From Streptomyces sp. NBC_00775 (GTDB lineage Bacteria; Actinomycetota; Actinomycetes; Streptomycetales; Streptomycetaceae): a stretch of 64,000 nucleotides of DNA. Below, one piece after another: positions 11,021 to 19,045 of the stretch. The position numbers and the translations under genes were made by a program. The stretch lies in assembly GCF_036347135.1 (NCBI RefSeq), contig NZ_CP108938.1, forward strand, positions 5,828,001 to 5,892,000, given 5' to 3'. The first letter of the stretch is position 1; each line of letters starts with the position of its first letter. The notes under the pieces were generated by a model, which was given only the letters and a program-made list of their open reading frames with translations, did not search any database and was not told the origin of the DNA.

Positions 11021-11101
11021 TGGGGAGCGAGGACAGGCGGGTGGCGATGGTGGCTGTGACACGGGAAGCGAGGACAGGCGCAGGCGGGTGGCGATCGTGG
11101 A
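11014..11101. repeat. Imperfect tandem duplication (41 and 47 bp) in a divergent ECF41 promoter region
   Basis: Copy A is 11014-11054 and copy B is 11055-11101. They are identical except for about four substitutions and a 6-bp insertion (CAGGCG) in copy B. Each begins with TGTGACA, the -35 element of the leftward ECF41 promoter. Only copy A has CGTC at the correct 16-bp distance. The second copy is followed directly by the rightward TGTCACA at 11102. Confidence 0.85.
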
Positions 11102-11128
11102 TGTCACATACGCGGGCCCGGCGGTGTC
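11102..11128 (+). promoter_or_regulatory. ECF41-type promoter TGTCACA-N16-TGTC of the decarboxylase-sigma operon
   Basis: TGTCACA at 11102-11108, exactly 16 bases, then TGTC at 11125-11128. It has the same spacing and the same -10 variant as the site at 4165-4191. Transcription would start near 11135, which favours the downstream start codon at 11186 over the ATG at 11132. Confidence 0.75.
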
Positions 11129-11149
11129 TTCATGCCGAACAGCCCAACA

Positions 11150-11175
11150 GGCAGATGTCCAAGGCAGATGTCCAA
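11150..11175. repeat. Perfect 13-bp tandem duplication in a 5' leader
   Basis: GGCAGATGTCCAA occurs twice head to tail just before the AAGGAGG ribosome binding site (11174-11180) of the next gene. Confidence 0.8.
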
Positions 11176-11185
11176 GGAGGACACC

Positions 11186-11764
11186 ATGGCGCTACGCGTC
11201 CCGAAGGCTGAGCTTCCCGCCGAGCTCAGCGAAAACATGATCAAGCAGCTCGGTGCCGTTCCGGAGCCCGTCGAGGTGGTGTGGCACAGCCCCAAGGTCG
11301 CCACGTCCAACCTGGAGTTCTCGGCCAAGCTGGCCGAGTGGGACGCGGCCGACGCGAGCCTCAAGTCGTTCGCGCACATGGCCGTCGCGGCACAGGTCGG
11401 CTGCGGCTGGTGCCTCGACGTCGGCTACTTCCAGGCGCAGAACCAGAACCTGGACCTGGCCAAGGCGAGCCAGGTGCCGCGCTGGCGGGAGTCGGAGGTG
11501 TTCACGCCGCTGGAGCGGGACGTGCTGGAGTACGCCGAGGCGATGACGAACACGCCGCCGACCGTCACCGACGAGCTGCATGCGAGCCTGCTCGACCGGC
11601 TCGGCCCGGCCGCGATGGTCGAGCTCACCGCGTACATCGCCTTCGTCAACATGGCGACCAGGAACAACAATGCGAACGGGATCACCTCGCAGGGCTTCTC
11701 CGATGCCTGCGAGATTCCGCTCGTCGCGCGGCCGGAGAACTCCGACGTAGCGTCGACGGTATGA
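11186..11764 (+). CDS. Carboxymuconolactone decarboxylase family protein, ECF41 partner
   Basis: 192 residues of the AhpD-like fold. The redox-active pair is in AAQVGCGWCLDVGYFQAQ near residue 75, a CxxC with a following acidic/His environment as in alkylhydroperoxidase-type members. The likely role is peroxidase or thiol-redox activity rather than true decarboxylation. The start is fixed by AAGGAGG five bases upstream. The stop overlaps the following ECF41 gene (ATGA), and the gene follows an ECF41-type promoter, so it is the presumed target ('C' of the COE classes) of that sigma factor. Confidence 0.9.
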   Translation: MALRVPKAELPAELSENMIKQLGAVPEPVEVVWHSPKVATSNLEFSAKLAEWDAADASLKSFAHMAVAAQVGCGWCLDVGYFQAQNQNLDLAKASQVPRWRESEVFTPLERDVLEYAEAMTNTPPTVTDELHASLLDRLGPAAMVELTAYIAFVNMATRNNNANGITSQGFSDACEIPLVARPENSDVASTV

Positions 11765-12627
11765 CCGAGGACCCGTTCGTCGCCCATCGCAGCCTGCTGT
11801 TCACGGTCGCCTACGAGATGCTCGGGTCGGCGGCCGACGCGGAGGACGTGCTCCAGGAGTCCTGGCTGCGGTGGGCCGACGTCGACCAGACGCAGGTGCG
11901 TGACCCGCGGGCGTACCTCGTCCGGATCGTCACGCGGCAAGCGCTCAACCGCCTGCGGACGTTGTCGCGCAGCCGCGAGGAATACGTCGGCGAGTGGCTG
12001 CCGGAACCCCTGCTGACCAGTCCTGATGTCGCCGAGGACATCGAACTCGCGGAGAGCGTGTCGATCGCGATGCTGACCGTCCTGGAAACGCTCGGGCCGA
12101 CGGAGCGGGCGGTGTTCGTGCTCCGCGAGGTCTTCGACATGCCGTACGGCGAGATCGCCGAGGCCATCGGGAAGTCCTCGGCCACGGTGCGGCAGATCGC
12201 CCGGCGCTCACGCGAGCATGTGGCGGCTCGGCGGCCACGGGCGCAGGTGAGCCGGTCGGAGCAACAGGCCGTGGTGGAGCGGTTCCTGGCCTCGTTGCGC
12301 ACCGGGCAGTTGCAGGAGCTGATGGAGGTCATGGCGCCGGATGTGGTCCTGATCGCCGATGGCGGCGGGTTCGCGGCCGCCGCGCTGGCTCCGATCCACG
12401 GGGCCGAACTGGTGGCGACGGTGCTCGCGCGCGCGGACCGGGTGGCGGCCGCGTTCGAGACGACGACGGTGTGGCTCAACGGCGCGCCCGCCGGCCGGTT
12501 CGAGGTCGACGGCGAGCCGACCGCGGTGAGCCTCGTGGTGGAGAACGGGCAGGTCACCCGGATCTACCTGATGAGAAACCCGCGGAAGCTGACGCGGCTG
12601 GACGAACCGGCCGAACTCGCCAGGTAG
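11761..12627 (+). CDS. ECF41-type sigma factor with C-terminal SnoaL-like domain, copy 3
   Basis: 288 residues. Sigma-2 is near 8-75 (LLFTVAYEMLGSAADAEDVL), sigma-4 near 115-170 (LGPTERAVFVLREVFDMPYG), and a SnoaL-like domain occupies about 180-288. ECF41 motifs are present but altered: DGGGF near residue 201 (consensus DGGGK) and NPRKL near residue 276 (consensus NPDKL). The ATG overlaps the upstream decarboxylase stop by 4 bp, indicating one transcript. The replaced Lys in DGGGK may change how the C-terminal domain controls activity. Confidence 0.92.
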   Translation: MTEDPFVAHRSLLFTVAYEMLGSAADAEDVLQESWLRWADVDQTQVRDPRAYLVRIVTRQALNRLRTLSRSREEYVGEWLPEPLLTSPDVAEDIELAESVSIAMLTVLETLGPTERAVFVLREVFDMPYGEIAEAIGKSSATVRQIARRSREHVAARRPRAQVSRSEQQAVVERFLASLRTGQLQELMEVMAPDVVLIADGGGFAAAALAPIHGAELVATVLARADRVAAAFETTTVWLNGAPAGRFEVDGEPTAVSLVVENGQVTRIYLMRNPRKLTRLDEPAELAR

Positions 12628-12645
12628 ACCCGCTGCGGCTCCGGC

Positions 12646-12679
12646 AAGGAGAGGAAGGCGTTAAGGAGAGGAAGGCGTT
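12646..12679. repeat. Perfect 17-bp tandem duplication between converging genes
   Basis: AAGGAGAGGAAGGCGTT occurs twice head to tail (12646-12662, 12663-12679). The second copy reaches into the stop codon of the convergent acetyltransferase gene. Confidence 0.85.
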
Positions 12680-13559
12680 ACTGAGCGACCTCCGGTTCGG
12701 TGTACGCGAAGTCGTACACGGCCCATTCGGTGATCGGGAGGTACCCGATGCGCTGGTAGAGGGCGTTGCTGGTGGGGTTGGCCGGGTTCGCGTGCAGCAC
12801 GACGTCCGTGGCGCCCGCGGCCAGCGCGGCCCGGCTCACCTCGACCGTCGCGGCGCCCGCGTAGCCGTGACCGCGCAGGTGGGCCGGGGTGTAGACGGGG
12901 TCCACCTGGATCACGCCGGCGACCATCGGGTTCACGCCTGCCATGGAGACGGGCGTGCCGTCCGGGCTCTCCCAGAAGGTGAAGCGTTTGTCGGCGAAGC
13001 GTGTGCCGGCCCAGGAGTCGGCGTCGATGGTGACGACTTCCCCGACGTCCGTCGCGAACTCACGGCACCACCGCATGAGTTGCTCCTGGTCCTGCTCGCC
13101 CACGGGCCGGCCCCGGCCCGCTGGGACCGGCTGCGGTGGGGTGAGCGTGCCGAGGCGGTACAGGCGGATCCGTGTGCGGAGTGCCGGCGTCGCGCCTGTG
13201 TGCCGCTGCCAGGCCTCGGCGAAGGCGGTGGCGGTGTCGTGGGCCGCGCTGACGTAGGGAAGGGAGTGACCGAGGGCGGCCAGGTGGGCGGCGAGGAGGT
13301 CGGCCTGCTCGGGGGTGAGGGGGGTGAGGCCCAGGCCGAGGGACGGGAGGCGGTGGAGGGTGGCGCGGACCTCGCCCGCTCGCTCCAGCCGGCCGAAGAG
13401 GGGGGCTTGGGTGCCGTATGCGGCCGCCCCGCGTGTGCGCAGTCTCTCGATCGCTGTCAGCGGCGTGACGTGCAGGGCGGGCCGTGAGCGCAGGAACTCT
13501 CCGGCCCGGGCGAGAAAGTCGTCGACGTCTTCGGTGAGGTGCCAGTCATCCGGGCGCAT
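12678..13559 (-). CDS. GNAT family N-acetyltransferase (two-domain)
   Basis: 293 residues. The C-terminal GNAT domain is clear: VDPVYTPAHLRGHGYAGAAT near residue 220 is the acetyl-CoA loop, and HANPANPTSNALYQRIGY near 260 is the typical end. The N-terminal half is a degenerate GNAT-like domain, as in other two-domain actinobacterial members. The substrate is unknown. The ATG at 13559 has only a weak ribosome binding site (GGAAA). It is convergent with ECF41 copy 3. Confidence 0.85.
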   Translation of the reverse strand: MRPDDWHLTEDVDDFLARAGEFLRSRPALHVTPLTAIERLRTRGAAAYGTQAPLFGRLERAGEVRATLHRLPSLGLGLTPLTPEQADLLAAHLAALGHSLPYVSAAHDTATAFAEAWQRHTGATPALRTRIRLYRLGTLTPPQPVPAGRGRPVGEQDQEQLMRWCREFATDVGEVVTIDADSWAGTRFADKRFTFWESPDGTPVSMAGVNPMVAGVIQVDPVYTPAHLRGHGYAGAATVEVSRAALAAGATDVVLHANPANPTSNALYQRIGYLPITEWAVYDFAYTEPEVAQ

Positions 13560-13676
13560 GCTTCATGATTTCCGATGCGCTCGACGCGGGGATCGCGAAT
13601 GCCCGAAGAGCGCCGCATCCGACGTGCCGACCCTCGGCGAGCCCTGCCGGGCCTGGAGTTGACGCTGCGTCACCCG

Positions 13677-14063
13677 TTACGGGGTGAGCCGCACGCGGAT
13701 GCCCAGCGTCCCGTCCGCTCCCCGGCGCAGTCGGCTGTCGAGAATCATGAGGCGGCCGAGGATGCCGTACTTGCGGGCGATGAGCGAGCGGTAGCGGGCG
13801 CCGGTTGCCTTGTCGGCGATCTCGGCGGTGGCCGGGATCTGGTCCCCCGTCGGGTTGCCGCGCAGGTCGCAGGGGCCGACGAGGATGTCGCCGCGTGCCC
13901 GGATCCGCTTGACCTTCCAGGAGTCTGCGGGGGTCCGCACGCCCAGCGTGTCACCGTCGCGCACCACCCACACCGGGGTGGTGACCGGGGTGCCGTTCTT
14001 GCGGTAGCTGGTGACGAGCAGGTACTTGCCGGCGCCGAGCCGTTCCAGCAGCGTGTCGTCCAT
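13677..14063 (-). CDS. PPOX-class F420-dependent oxidoreductase
   Basis: 128 residues of the split-barrel FMN/F420-binding fold: LLVTSYRKNGTPVTTPVWVV near residue 12 and SWKVKRIRARGDILVGPCD near 45, both typical of TIGR03666-like F420 reductases. I chose MDDTLLERL at 14063, with AAGGAG 12 bases upstream; a GTG at 14108 with no ribosome binding site is the alternative. With the DJ-1-like and SDR genes it forms a string of minus-strand redox genes, but the gaps of 131 and 224 bp argue against one tight operon. Confidence 0.85.
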   Translation of the reverse strand: MDDTLLERLGAGKYLLVTSYRKNGTPVTTPVWVVRDGDTLGVRTPADSWKVKRIRARGDILVGPCDLRGNPTGDQIPATAEIADKATGARYRSLIARKYGILGRLMILDSRLRRGADGTLGIRVRLTP

Positions 14064-14194
14064 GGTGCGTTTCTGCTCCTTGTTATTGCGTTCGGGGTCG
14101 TTGGCCACTTGGGCGGCGTACTGCGATGTCAGTTCGGGGGCAGCCTTCGTGCTCTCGGCCTGAGGGGAGTACGGGTGCAGCTCGATTTGGCTTG

Positions 14195-14902
14195 TTACTC
14201 GGTCTCGGCCAAGGCGGCGAGAATCAAGTCGCTGACGGCCTTGGTGGACACCGGGTTCTGGCCTGTGATCAGGCGGCCGTCGCGCACGGCGTGCGGCGTC
14301 ATCGGGACGGTGGAGCGCACGTATGTGGCTCCCTTCGCGCGCAATTCGTCCTCCAGCAGGAACGGCACCCTGCTCTTCACGCCGGCCAGTCTTTCCTCGA
14401 CCGTCGCGAAGCCGGTGACGGTGCGGTTCCGTACGAGCGGATTCCCGTCGGCATCACGGAGGTTGATGAGGGCGCAGGCGCCATGGCAGACCGAGGAGAC
14501 GATGCCGCCCCCGGCGTGGATGGCCTCGGCTGTTCGCCGCAGGTCGGCGTTGTCGGGAAAGTCCCACATGGTGCCGTGCCCGCCCGTGAAGAAGATCGTG
14601 GAGTAGTCGTCCGGATCTGCGTCGGCCACGGAAGCAGTGGACTTCAGGGAGGTCATGAAGGCCGGGTCGGCTCGATAATCGCGAACCGTCCGGTCGGCGA
14701 ACAAGCGGCCGAGGCTTCGAGGATCGAGTGGCACCTCGCCGCCGGCCGGGCTGACCACATCCACGGTGTGGCCGTCTGCCACCGCCTTGTCGTGGAAATG
14801 GACGAGTTCACCGAGCCAGAGGCCGGTCAGGTGCTTGCTCGCCCCGTAGGTGGCCTGATTGGTCACCACCGCCAGAATTTTCTTCCGTCTCACTTTTCCC
14901 AC
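14195..14902 (-). CDS. DJ-1/PfpI (Hsp31-like) family protein
   Basis: 235 residues. The nucleophile elbow SSVCHGACAL near residue 140 carries the conserved Cys-His of this superfamily, with FFTGGHGTMWDF near residue 105 and a glutamate-containing N-terminal region (WLGELVHFHDKA). Relatives act as glyoxalase III/methylglyoxal hydratases, protein deglycases or chaperones. The annotated start is GTG at 14902; another GTG three codons on is also possible. It is probably stress related. Confidence 0.85.
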   Translation of the reverse strand: MGKVRRKKILAVVTNQATYGASKHLTGLWLGELVHFHDKAVADGHTVDVVSPAGGEVPLDPRSLGRLFADRTVRDYRADPAFMTSLKSTASVADADPDDYSTIFFTGGHGTMWDFPDNADLRRTAEAIHAGGGIVSSVCHGACALINLRDADGNPLVRNRTVTGFATVEERLAGVKSRVPFLLEDELRAKGATYVRSTVPMTPHAVRDGRLITGQNPVSTKAVSDLILAALAETE

Positions 14903-15126
14903 AGTTCCTTTCGGTCAACTACGCATCGCCGCCTGAGGCGTCGACCGTGACGAACTCCTGGTCGGCGCCTCAGGCGGCGGTCGGCACTGAGCCCAGCCGA
15001 TGTAGACGCCTGCCATGAAGCGCAGGCAGACGCGGACGATGGTGTCGGCCGGCGTGACAGGTGAGAGGGGTGTGGGCCGCCATCACGCCTCCTTGCCCGC
15101 CTCGGGGTTGGCCACGGGGATGGTGT

Positions 15127-15894
15127 TCAGCCCTGCTCGGTGGGGCGTACGAGCATCTCGTTGACGGCGACGTGCCGGGGGCGGGTGGCGATGTAGCCGA
15201 TGGCGTCGGCGATGTCCTGGCTCTGCAGCCGCTCGATGTCGCCCAGGCCGGCCACGATCAGCTGCTGGACGACTTCCGAGTTGTGGGTGCGCAGTTCGGT
15301 GTCGACGCTGCCCGGCTCGACGACGGACACGCGGACGTGCTGGCGCCCCAGTTCCTGGCGCAGTGCCTCGCTGAAGCCTCCGACGCCGAACTTGGTGGCG
15401 CTGTACACGGCGGACATGGCGAAGGCGGTGCGGCCGTTCACCGAGCTGATGTTGATGATGTCGGCGACCTGGCGCGGCGCGTCGGCGGCGGCCTTGACCA
15501 GGTGGGGGACGGCCGCGTGGGTGGTGTACATCAGGCCCATGAGGTTGATGTCGATCATGCGCTGCCAGTCGTTCAGGTCCGCGCCGGGGGTGGGCCCGAG
15601 GAGCATGAGGCCGGCGTTGTTGACCAGGATGTCCAGGCGGCCAAGGCCCTCGACGGTCCGCTCGACCGCTTCCGCGGCGGCCTGGGCGGTGGTGATGTCG
15701 GCGGGCACGACCAGAGCCTTCCCGCCCTCCTCGGAGATTTCCGTGGCGAGGCCGGTGAGCCGGTCCTCGCGCCGTCCGACCAGGGCCACGGAGGCGCCCT
15801 CGCGGGCGAGCTCCAGCGCGGTGGCGTGGCCGATGCCGCTGGAGGCTCCGGTGACCAGGGCGACGGTTCCTTCAAGACGACGAGTCTGCGTCAT
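15127..15894 (-). CDS. SDR family oxidoreductase divergent from a TetR regulator
   Basis: 255 residues, classical SDR: TGASSGIG at residue 15, NNAG near 90, and the catalytic Ser of NISSVNG near 150 with YSATK near 165. The substrate is unknown. A TetR regulator is transcribed divergently 160 bp away, so it is likely the repressor of this gene. The ATG at 15894 begins MTQTRRLEGTVALVTG, the usual family start. Confidence 0.88.
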   Translation of the reverse strand: MTQTRRLEGTVALVTGASSGIGHATALELAREGASVALVGRREDRLTGLATEISEEGGKALVVPADITTAQAAAEAVERTVEGLGRLDILVNNAGLMLLGPTPGADLNDWQRMIDINLMGLMYTTHAAVPHLVKAAADAPRQVADIINISSVNGRTAFAMSAVYSATKFGVGGFSEALRQELGRQHVRVSVVEPGSVDTELRTHNSEVVQQLIVAGLGDIERLQSQDIADAIGYIATRPRHVAVNEMLVRPTEQG

Positions 15895-15939
15895 GGTTCA
15901 AGCCTTTCGATGAACGGCCGCGTTGTAGTGGGCCGTACG

Positions 15940-15970
15940 GGATACGGGTCGTAGGGGATACGGGTCGTAC
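15940..15970. promoter_or_regulatory. Direct repeat, candidate TetR operator
   Basis: GGGATACGGGTCGTA occurs at 15940-15954 and 15956-15970, with CCGTACGG-type palindromic ends on both sides (GTACGG at the left, GTACGGG at the right). It lies between the divergent SDR and TetR genes. Assignment as the operator is inference from position and symmetry. Confidence 0.45.
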
Positions 15971-16054
15971 GGGACAGGGGGAAGACAGCCCTGCCGGCGA
16001 GGGCCGTACAGGGGTGGAGGCCGCTCAAGGCAGGGCCGAGGGCACAATGGGGAG

Positions 16055-16663
16055 GTGAGCAGCACTGGGCAGAAGACCACCGACGCCAAGCATCAGCAGA
16101 GCACGGTCGAGGGAGACCTGCCGCCTCGCGAACGCCTGGTCAGGGCCGCGTCGCGGCTGTTCTACTACGAGGGCGTACGCGCGATCGGTGTGGAGCGGCT
16201 GATCGCCGAGGCCGGGGTGACGAAGGCGACCTTCTACCGGCACTTCGCCGCCAAGGACGACCTTGTCGTGGCCTATCTGCTGACCAAGGACGCCTACTAC
16301 AAGGACGTGGCCGAACCACTGGCCGCCGCGCACCCGCCCGCGGAAGCGATCGACCGGATCTTCGAGGCGATCGCCGAGCACGCCCGTGAGCGTGGCTTTC
16401 GGGGATCGCCGTTCATGAACGCGGCCGCCGAGTACCCGGACGCCACCCATCCGGTCCGCGGCCTGGTGACATCTCACCGGGACTGGATCCGCACCCTCTT
16501 CCAGGAACTGCTCACCCGGCTCGGCCACACCGACCCCAAGTCGGCCGCCGGCGCCCTGCTGATGCTGTACGACGGAGCGATGGCGGCCGGCTACCTGGAC
16601 GACTCGACGGCCGCCCACAAGACCCTGCTGGACGCGGTCCGCCTGATCCGATCGGGAGGCTGA
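16055..16663 (+). CDS. TetR/AcrR family transcriptional regulator
   Basis: 202 residues. The N-terminal helix-turn-helix (RLFYYEGVRAIGVERLIAEA followed by GVTKATFYRHFAAKDDLV, residues about 35-75) is typical TetR; the C-terminal ligand-binding domain ends near 200. The GTG at 16055 is preceded closely by GGGGAG. Placed divergently from the SDR gene, it probably represses that gene and itself; the ligand is unknown. Confidence 0.9.
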   Translation: MSSTGQKTTDAKHQQSTVEGDLPPRERLVRAASRLFYYEGVRAIGVERLIAEAGVTKATFYRHFAAKDDLVVAYLLTKDAYYKDVAEPLAAAHPPAEAIDRIFEAIAEHARERGFRGSPFMNAAAEYPDATHPVRGLVTSHRDWIRTLFQELLTRLGHTDPKSAAGALLMLYDGAMAAGYLDDSTAAHKTLLDAVRLIRSGG

Positions 16664-17193
16664 CCCCATCGAGGCCGCGCGAAACACCGGCCCCCTGTTG
16701 GACCCCGGGCAAGCCAGGGCGCGGATTGGCTTCATGGAGCTTTCATCTCTGTTCGACGTGCACCGGGACCCACTGGCAGTCGCTTGCCTGGTTGGCAGTC
16801 CCGTCCGGAAGGCCGAGACGCCCACCCTCAAGAGGTAGGAAGACCGGTCGTTCTACCTCTCGACGATAACCCCCCTTGGCGTCCTCGCGCCAGCGGTCGA
16901 GCGGCTTGTGGGATCCCTCACGGGCTGCTGCTGCCTCGGTGGGCCTTCCCGGCTTGCGTGGCCGAACTCGCCTGCTCCCTGCGGGCGCCCGTCGAGAGGT
17001 ATCGCCAACCGCCCGAAAATCCGTGGAACCGCACCCTCGTGTGCCGTTACCGTTCTCGCGCCCACAGTCGCCCTGTCAAGGACGTGCCGTTGTACACCAA
17101 GTGAGACCCCCCGAGCGCTGATCCGTCGCGCGTCGCACCTGTGCGCCGCGCTCCTTTTCGCTGCGGTCTTCTCACTGGAACCGGTGTATTTCT
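16664..17193. other. 530-bp gap without a convincing gene, containing a 30-bp inverted repeat
   Basis: No ORF here has a family signature. The one structured element is AGAGGTAG (16831-16838), GACCGGTC (16842-16849, itself palindromic) and CTACCTCT (16853-16860): an almost complete 30-bp inverted repeat. It is too far from the TetR stop codon to be an ordinary terminator and could be a regulator site. Confidence 0.5.
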
Positions 17194-17646
17194 GTGTCCA
17201 AGAACTGGGTGGTCGTGCCCACCTGCCTGCCGATCGTTCTCCGCCGTTGCCACAGGTGCGCCTCCGGGCGCTTCCGGCCGAACGGCAAGTTCCGCGTCAA
17301 CGCGAACCACAAGCTCCTCGACGCCTGGCTCCTCGCGCTGTGCACCGGGTGCGGGGACACCGCCAAGGTCACTGTCCTGGAGCGGGTGAACGTGCGTTCC
17401 GTACGGCCCGAGGTCCTGAGGCTGCTGCACGGCAACGCCCCCGGCCTGGCAGCCGCGCTGCTCCAGGACCCGGTCATGCGGCGCCGCGACGTGGGCGGCT
17501 CGGGTCGAACTGGGCGGCCGGCCTGGCAGTCGCCGTACGGTCCGCCGTCGCACCGGGCGCGCCGCGGCCGGTGGGCGCCTGTGCCGGGGTTGGCCTGGCC
17601 TCGGTCCGCTCTGCGGCGGGGATACCGGTGTGACCGGTGCGTCTGA
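17194..17646 (+). CDS. DUF1062 domain protein, C-terminus apparently frameshifted
   Basis: The first 100 residues fit DUF1062: CHRCASGRFRPNGKFRVNAN, then a second CxxC (CTGCGDTAKVTVLERV), suggesting a zinc ribbon, and GLAAALLQDPVMRRR. From residue about 103 the sequence becomes Arg/Pro/Gly-rich and no longer resembles the family (usually about 170-200 residues), while traces of the expected continuation appear in other frames (for example a DW-like NWAAG around 17500 in the +1 frame). Read as a GTG start at 17194. Either a sequencing/assembly frameshift or a decaying gene. Confidence 0.6.
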   Translation: MSKNWVVVPTCLPIVLRRCHRCASGRFRPNGKFRVNANHKLLDAWLLALCTGCGDTAKVTVLERVNVRSVRPEVLRLLHGNAPGLAAALLQDPVMRRRDVGGSGRTGRPAWQSPYGPPSHRARRGRWAPVPGLAWPRSALRRGYRCDRCV

Positions 17647-17697
17647 GCGCCGAAGGTTCGTGCTCGGCCTCACTCCTCCGCCCGAGTGGCGTGGCGC

Positions 17698-17726
17698 ACT
17701 ATTGCAAGCAAGGTGCTTGCAATAGT
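17698..17726. promoter_or_regulatory. Perfect 12-bp inverted repeat upstream of the XRE regulator, candidate operator
   Basis: ACTATTGCAAGC (17698-17709), 5-bp spacer AAGGT, GCTTGCAATAGT (17715-17726). It is AT-rich in a very GC-rich region and ends 27 bp before the regulator ATG, overlapping the expected promoter. It is most simply an autoregulatory binding site of the XRE protein (inference). Confidence 0.65.
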
Positions 17727-17753
17727 TAGCGGAGTTGGTGCAAGGTAGGAGGC

Positions 17754-18257
17754 ATGGCATCGCTCAACGTCGGCAATCTTGGTGAGTATCTGCGGGAACA
17801 GCGGCGCAGCGCGCAGCTGTCACTGCGGCAGCTCGCCGACGCCGCCGGCGTGTCCAATCCGTATCTGAGCCAGATCGAGCGCGGGCTGCGCAAGCCGAGC
17901 GCGGAGGTGTTGCAGCAGGTCGCCAAGGCGCTGCGGATCTCCGCCGAGACGCTGTACGTGCGGGCCGGCATCCTCGACGCCGAGCGGGACCGGGACGAGG
18001 TGGAGACGCGCGCCGTCATCCTCGCCGATCCCACGCTGAACGAGCGGCAGAAGCAGGTGCTGCTCCAGATCTACGAGTCCTTCCGCAAGGAGAACGGGTT
18101 CGAGATCACGCAGGAAGCGCCCCAGGATGCGACCTCGGACGCGAACCAGGGCGTGGCGCAGGACATATCGGATGCCCAGCACCCGCAGGACACCGCCGCC
18201 CGCGGCCCCCGCACGGCCGACGGCAGCGATGCCGATCCGCAGCAGACCGCCAGTTGA
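17754..18257 (+). CDS. XRE-family helix-turn-helix regulator upstream of hbhA-like gene
   Basis: 167 residues. HTH_3 domain at about 8-65 (LGEYLREQRRSAQLSLRQLA, GVSNPYLSQIERGLRKPS), a helical middle, and an acidic/polar disordered tail. ATG at 17754 with AGGAGG upstream. The order regulator, HbhA-like protein, DUF2516 membrane protein is the same as Rv0474-Rv0475-Rv0476 in M. tuberculosis, so the gene is part of an old actinobacterial block. An inverted repeat directly upstream suggests autoregulation. Confidence 0.9.
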   Translation: MASLNVGNLGEYLREQRRSAQLSLRQLADAAGVSNPYLSQIERGLRKPSAEVLQQVAKALRISAETLYVRAGILDAERDRDEVETRAVILADPTLNERQKQVLLQIYESFRKENGFEITQEAPQDATSDANQGVAQDISDAQHPQDTAARGPRTADGSDADPQQTAS

Positions 18258-18346
18258 ACAGCACCGCCGGAAAGACCACCGACAGGCCGGTCCGTCGCCG
18301 ATCACCAAAACCCTCAGCTGAAAGCGAATACCGGAGGACCATCGCC

Positions 18347-18937
18347 ATGGCCATCACCGACGACATCCGCAAGGCCGCCACGGACCCGACCCCGCTCTAC
18401 TTCCTCGCCGGCACCGCCGACCTGGCCGTCCAGCAGGCCAAGAAGGTCCCCGGCATCGTGGAGCAGATCCGCGCCGAGGCCCCGGCGCGCATCGAGACCG
18501 TGAAGAACATCGACCCGAACGCCGTCCAGGAGAAGGCCGCCGCCCGCGCCAAGGAGGCGCAGGAGACCATCCAGGCCAAGGTGACGGAGTTCATCGGCAC
18601 CCTCGACACCGACCTGAAGAAGCTCGGTGAGTCCGCTCAGGACCTCGCCCTGCGCGGTGTCGGCGTCGCCGCCGAGTACGCCGTCAAGGCCCGGGAGACG
18701 TACGAGAAGGTCGCCGAGCACGGCGAGCAGACCGTGAAGACCTGGCGCGGCGAGGCCGCCGAGGAGATCGAGGAGCTGGCCGCGGTCGTCGAGCCGAAGG
18801 CCGAGCCGGTCGAGGTCAAGGGCGAGGAGCAGCCGGCCGAGGCCGCCGCCGAGCCCGCCGCGGCCAAGAAGACGGCCGCCAAGAAGGCCCCGGCCCGCAA
18901 GGCCACCGCCAAGAAGACGACGTCGCCCGCCAAGTAG
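18347..18937 (+). CDS. Heparin-binding haemagglutinin (HbhA)-like lysine-rich protein
   Basis: 196 residues, mostly long amphipathic helices (coiled-coil, residues about 20-140), ending in a Lys/Ala/Pro-rich tail (KKTAAKKAPARKATAKKT) like that of mycobacterial HbhA, which binds polyanions. GGAGGA precedes the ATG at 18347. There is no signal peptide. In Streptomyces the role is unknown; a structural, lipid- or polyanion-associated function is plausible. It is preceded by the XRE regulator gene and followed by a strong terminator at 18972-19004. Confidence 0.8.
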   Translation: MAITDDIRKAATDPTPLYFLAGTADLAVQQAKKVPGIVEQIRAEAPARIETVKNIDPNAVQEKAAARAKEAQETIQAKVTEFIGTLDTDLKKLGESAQDLALRGVGVAAEYAVKARETYEKVAEHGEQTVKTWRGEAAEEIEELAAVVEPKAEPVEVKGEEQPAEAAAEPAAAKKTAAKKAPARKATAKKTTSPAK

Positions 18938-18971
18938 GCGAGCGACGGCAAGACCGTTTCGCCGTACGAAG

Positions 18972-19004
18972 ACGGGCCGGGCACTCTCAGAGTTCCCGGC
19001 CCGT
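18972..19004 (+). terminator. Intrinsic-type hairpin after the HbhA-like gene
   Basis: ACGGGCCGGG (18972-18981) pairs with CCCGGCCCGT (18995-19004), and the loop itself pairs (ACTCT/AGAGT), giving a stem of about 15 bp. Confidence 0.75.
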
Positions 19005-19045
19005 TCTCCGGGTACGGTGGCCGTAGAGACGATTCGACCCGGGCG

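Noticed and set aside
11055..11061. A second leftward ECF41 promoter at copy B of the duplication
   Set aside because: Its -35 element is perfect, but the bases at N16 are AGGC on the plus strand, not a -10; the nearest GACA lies at 19 bp.
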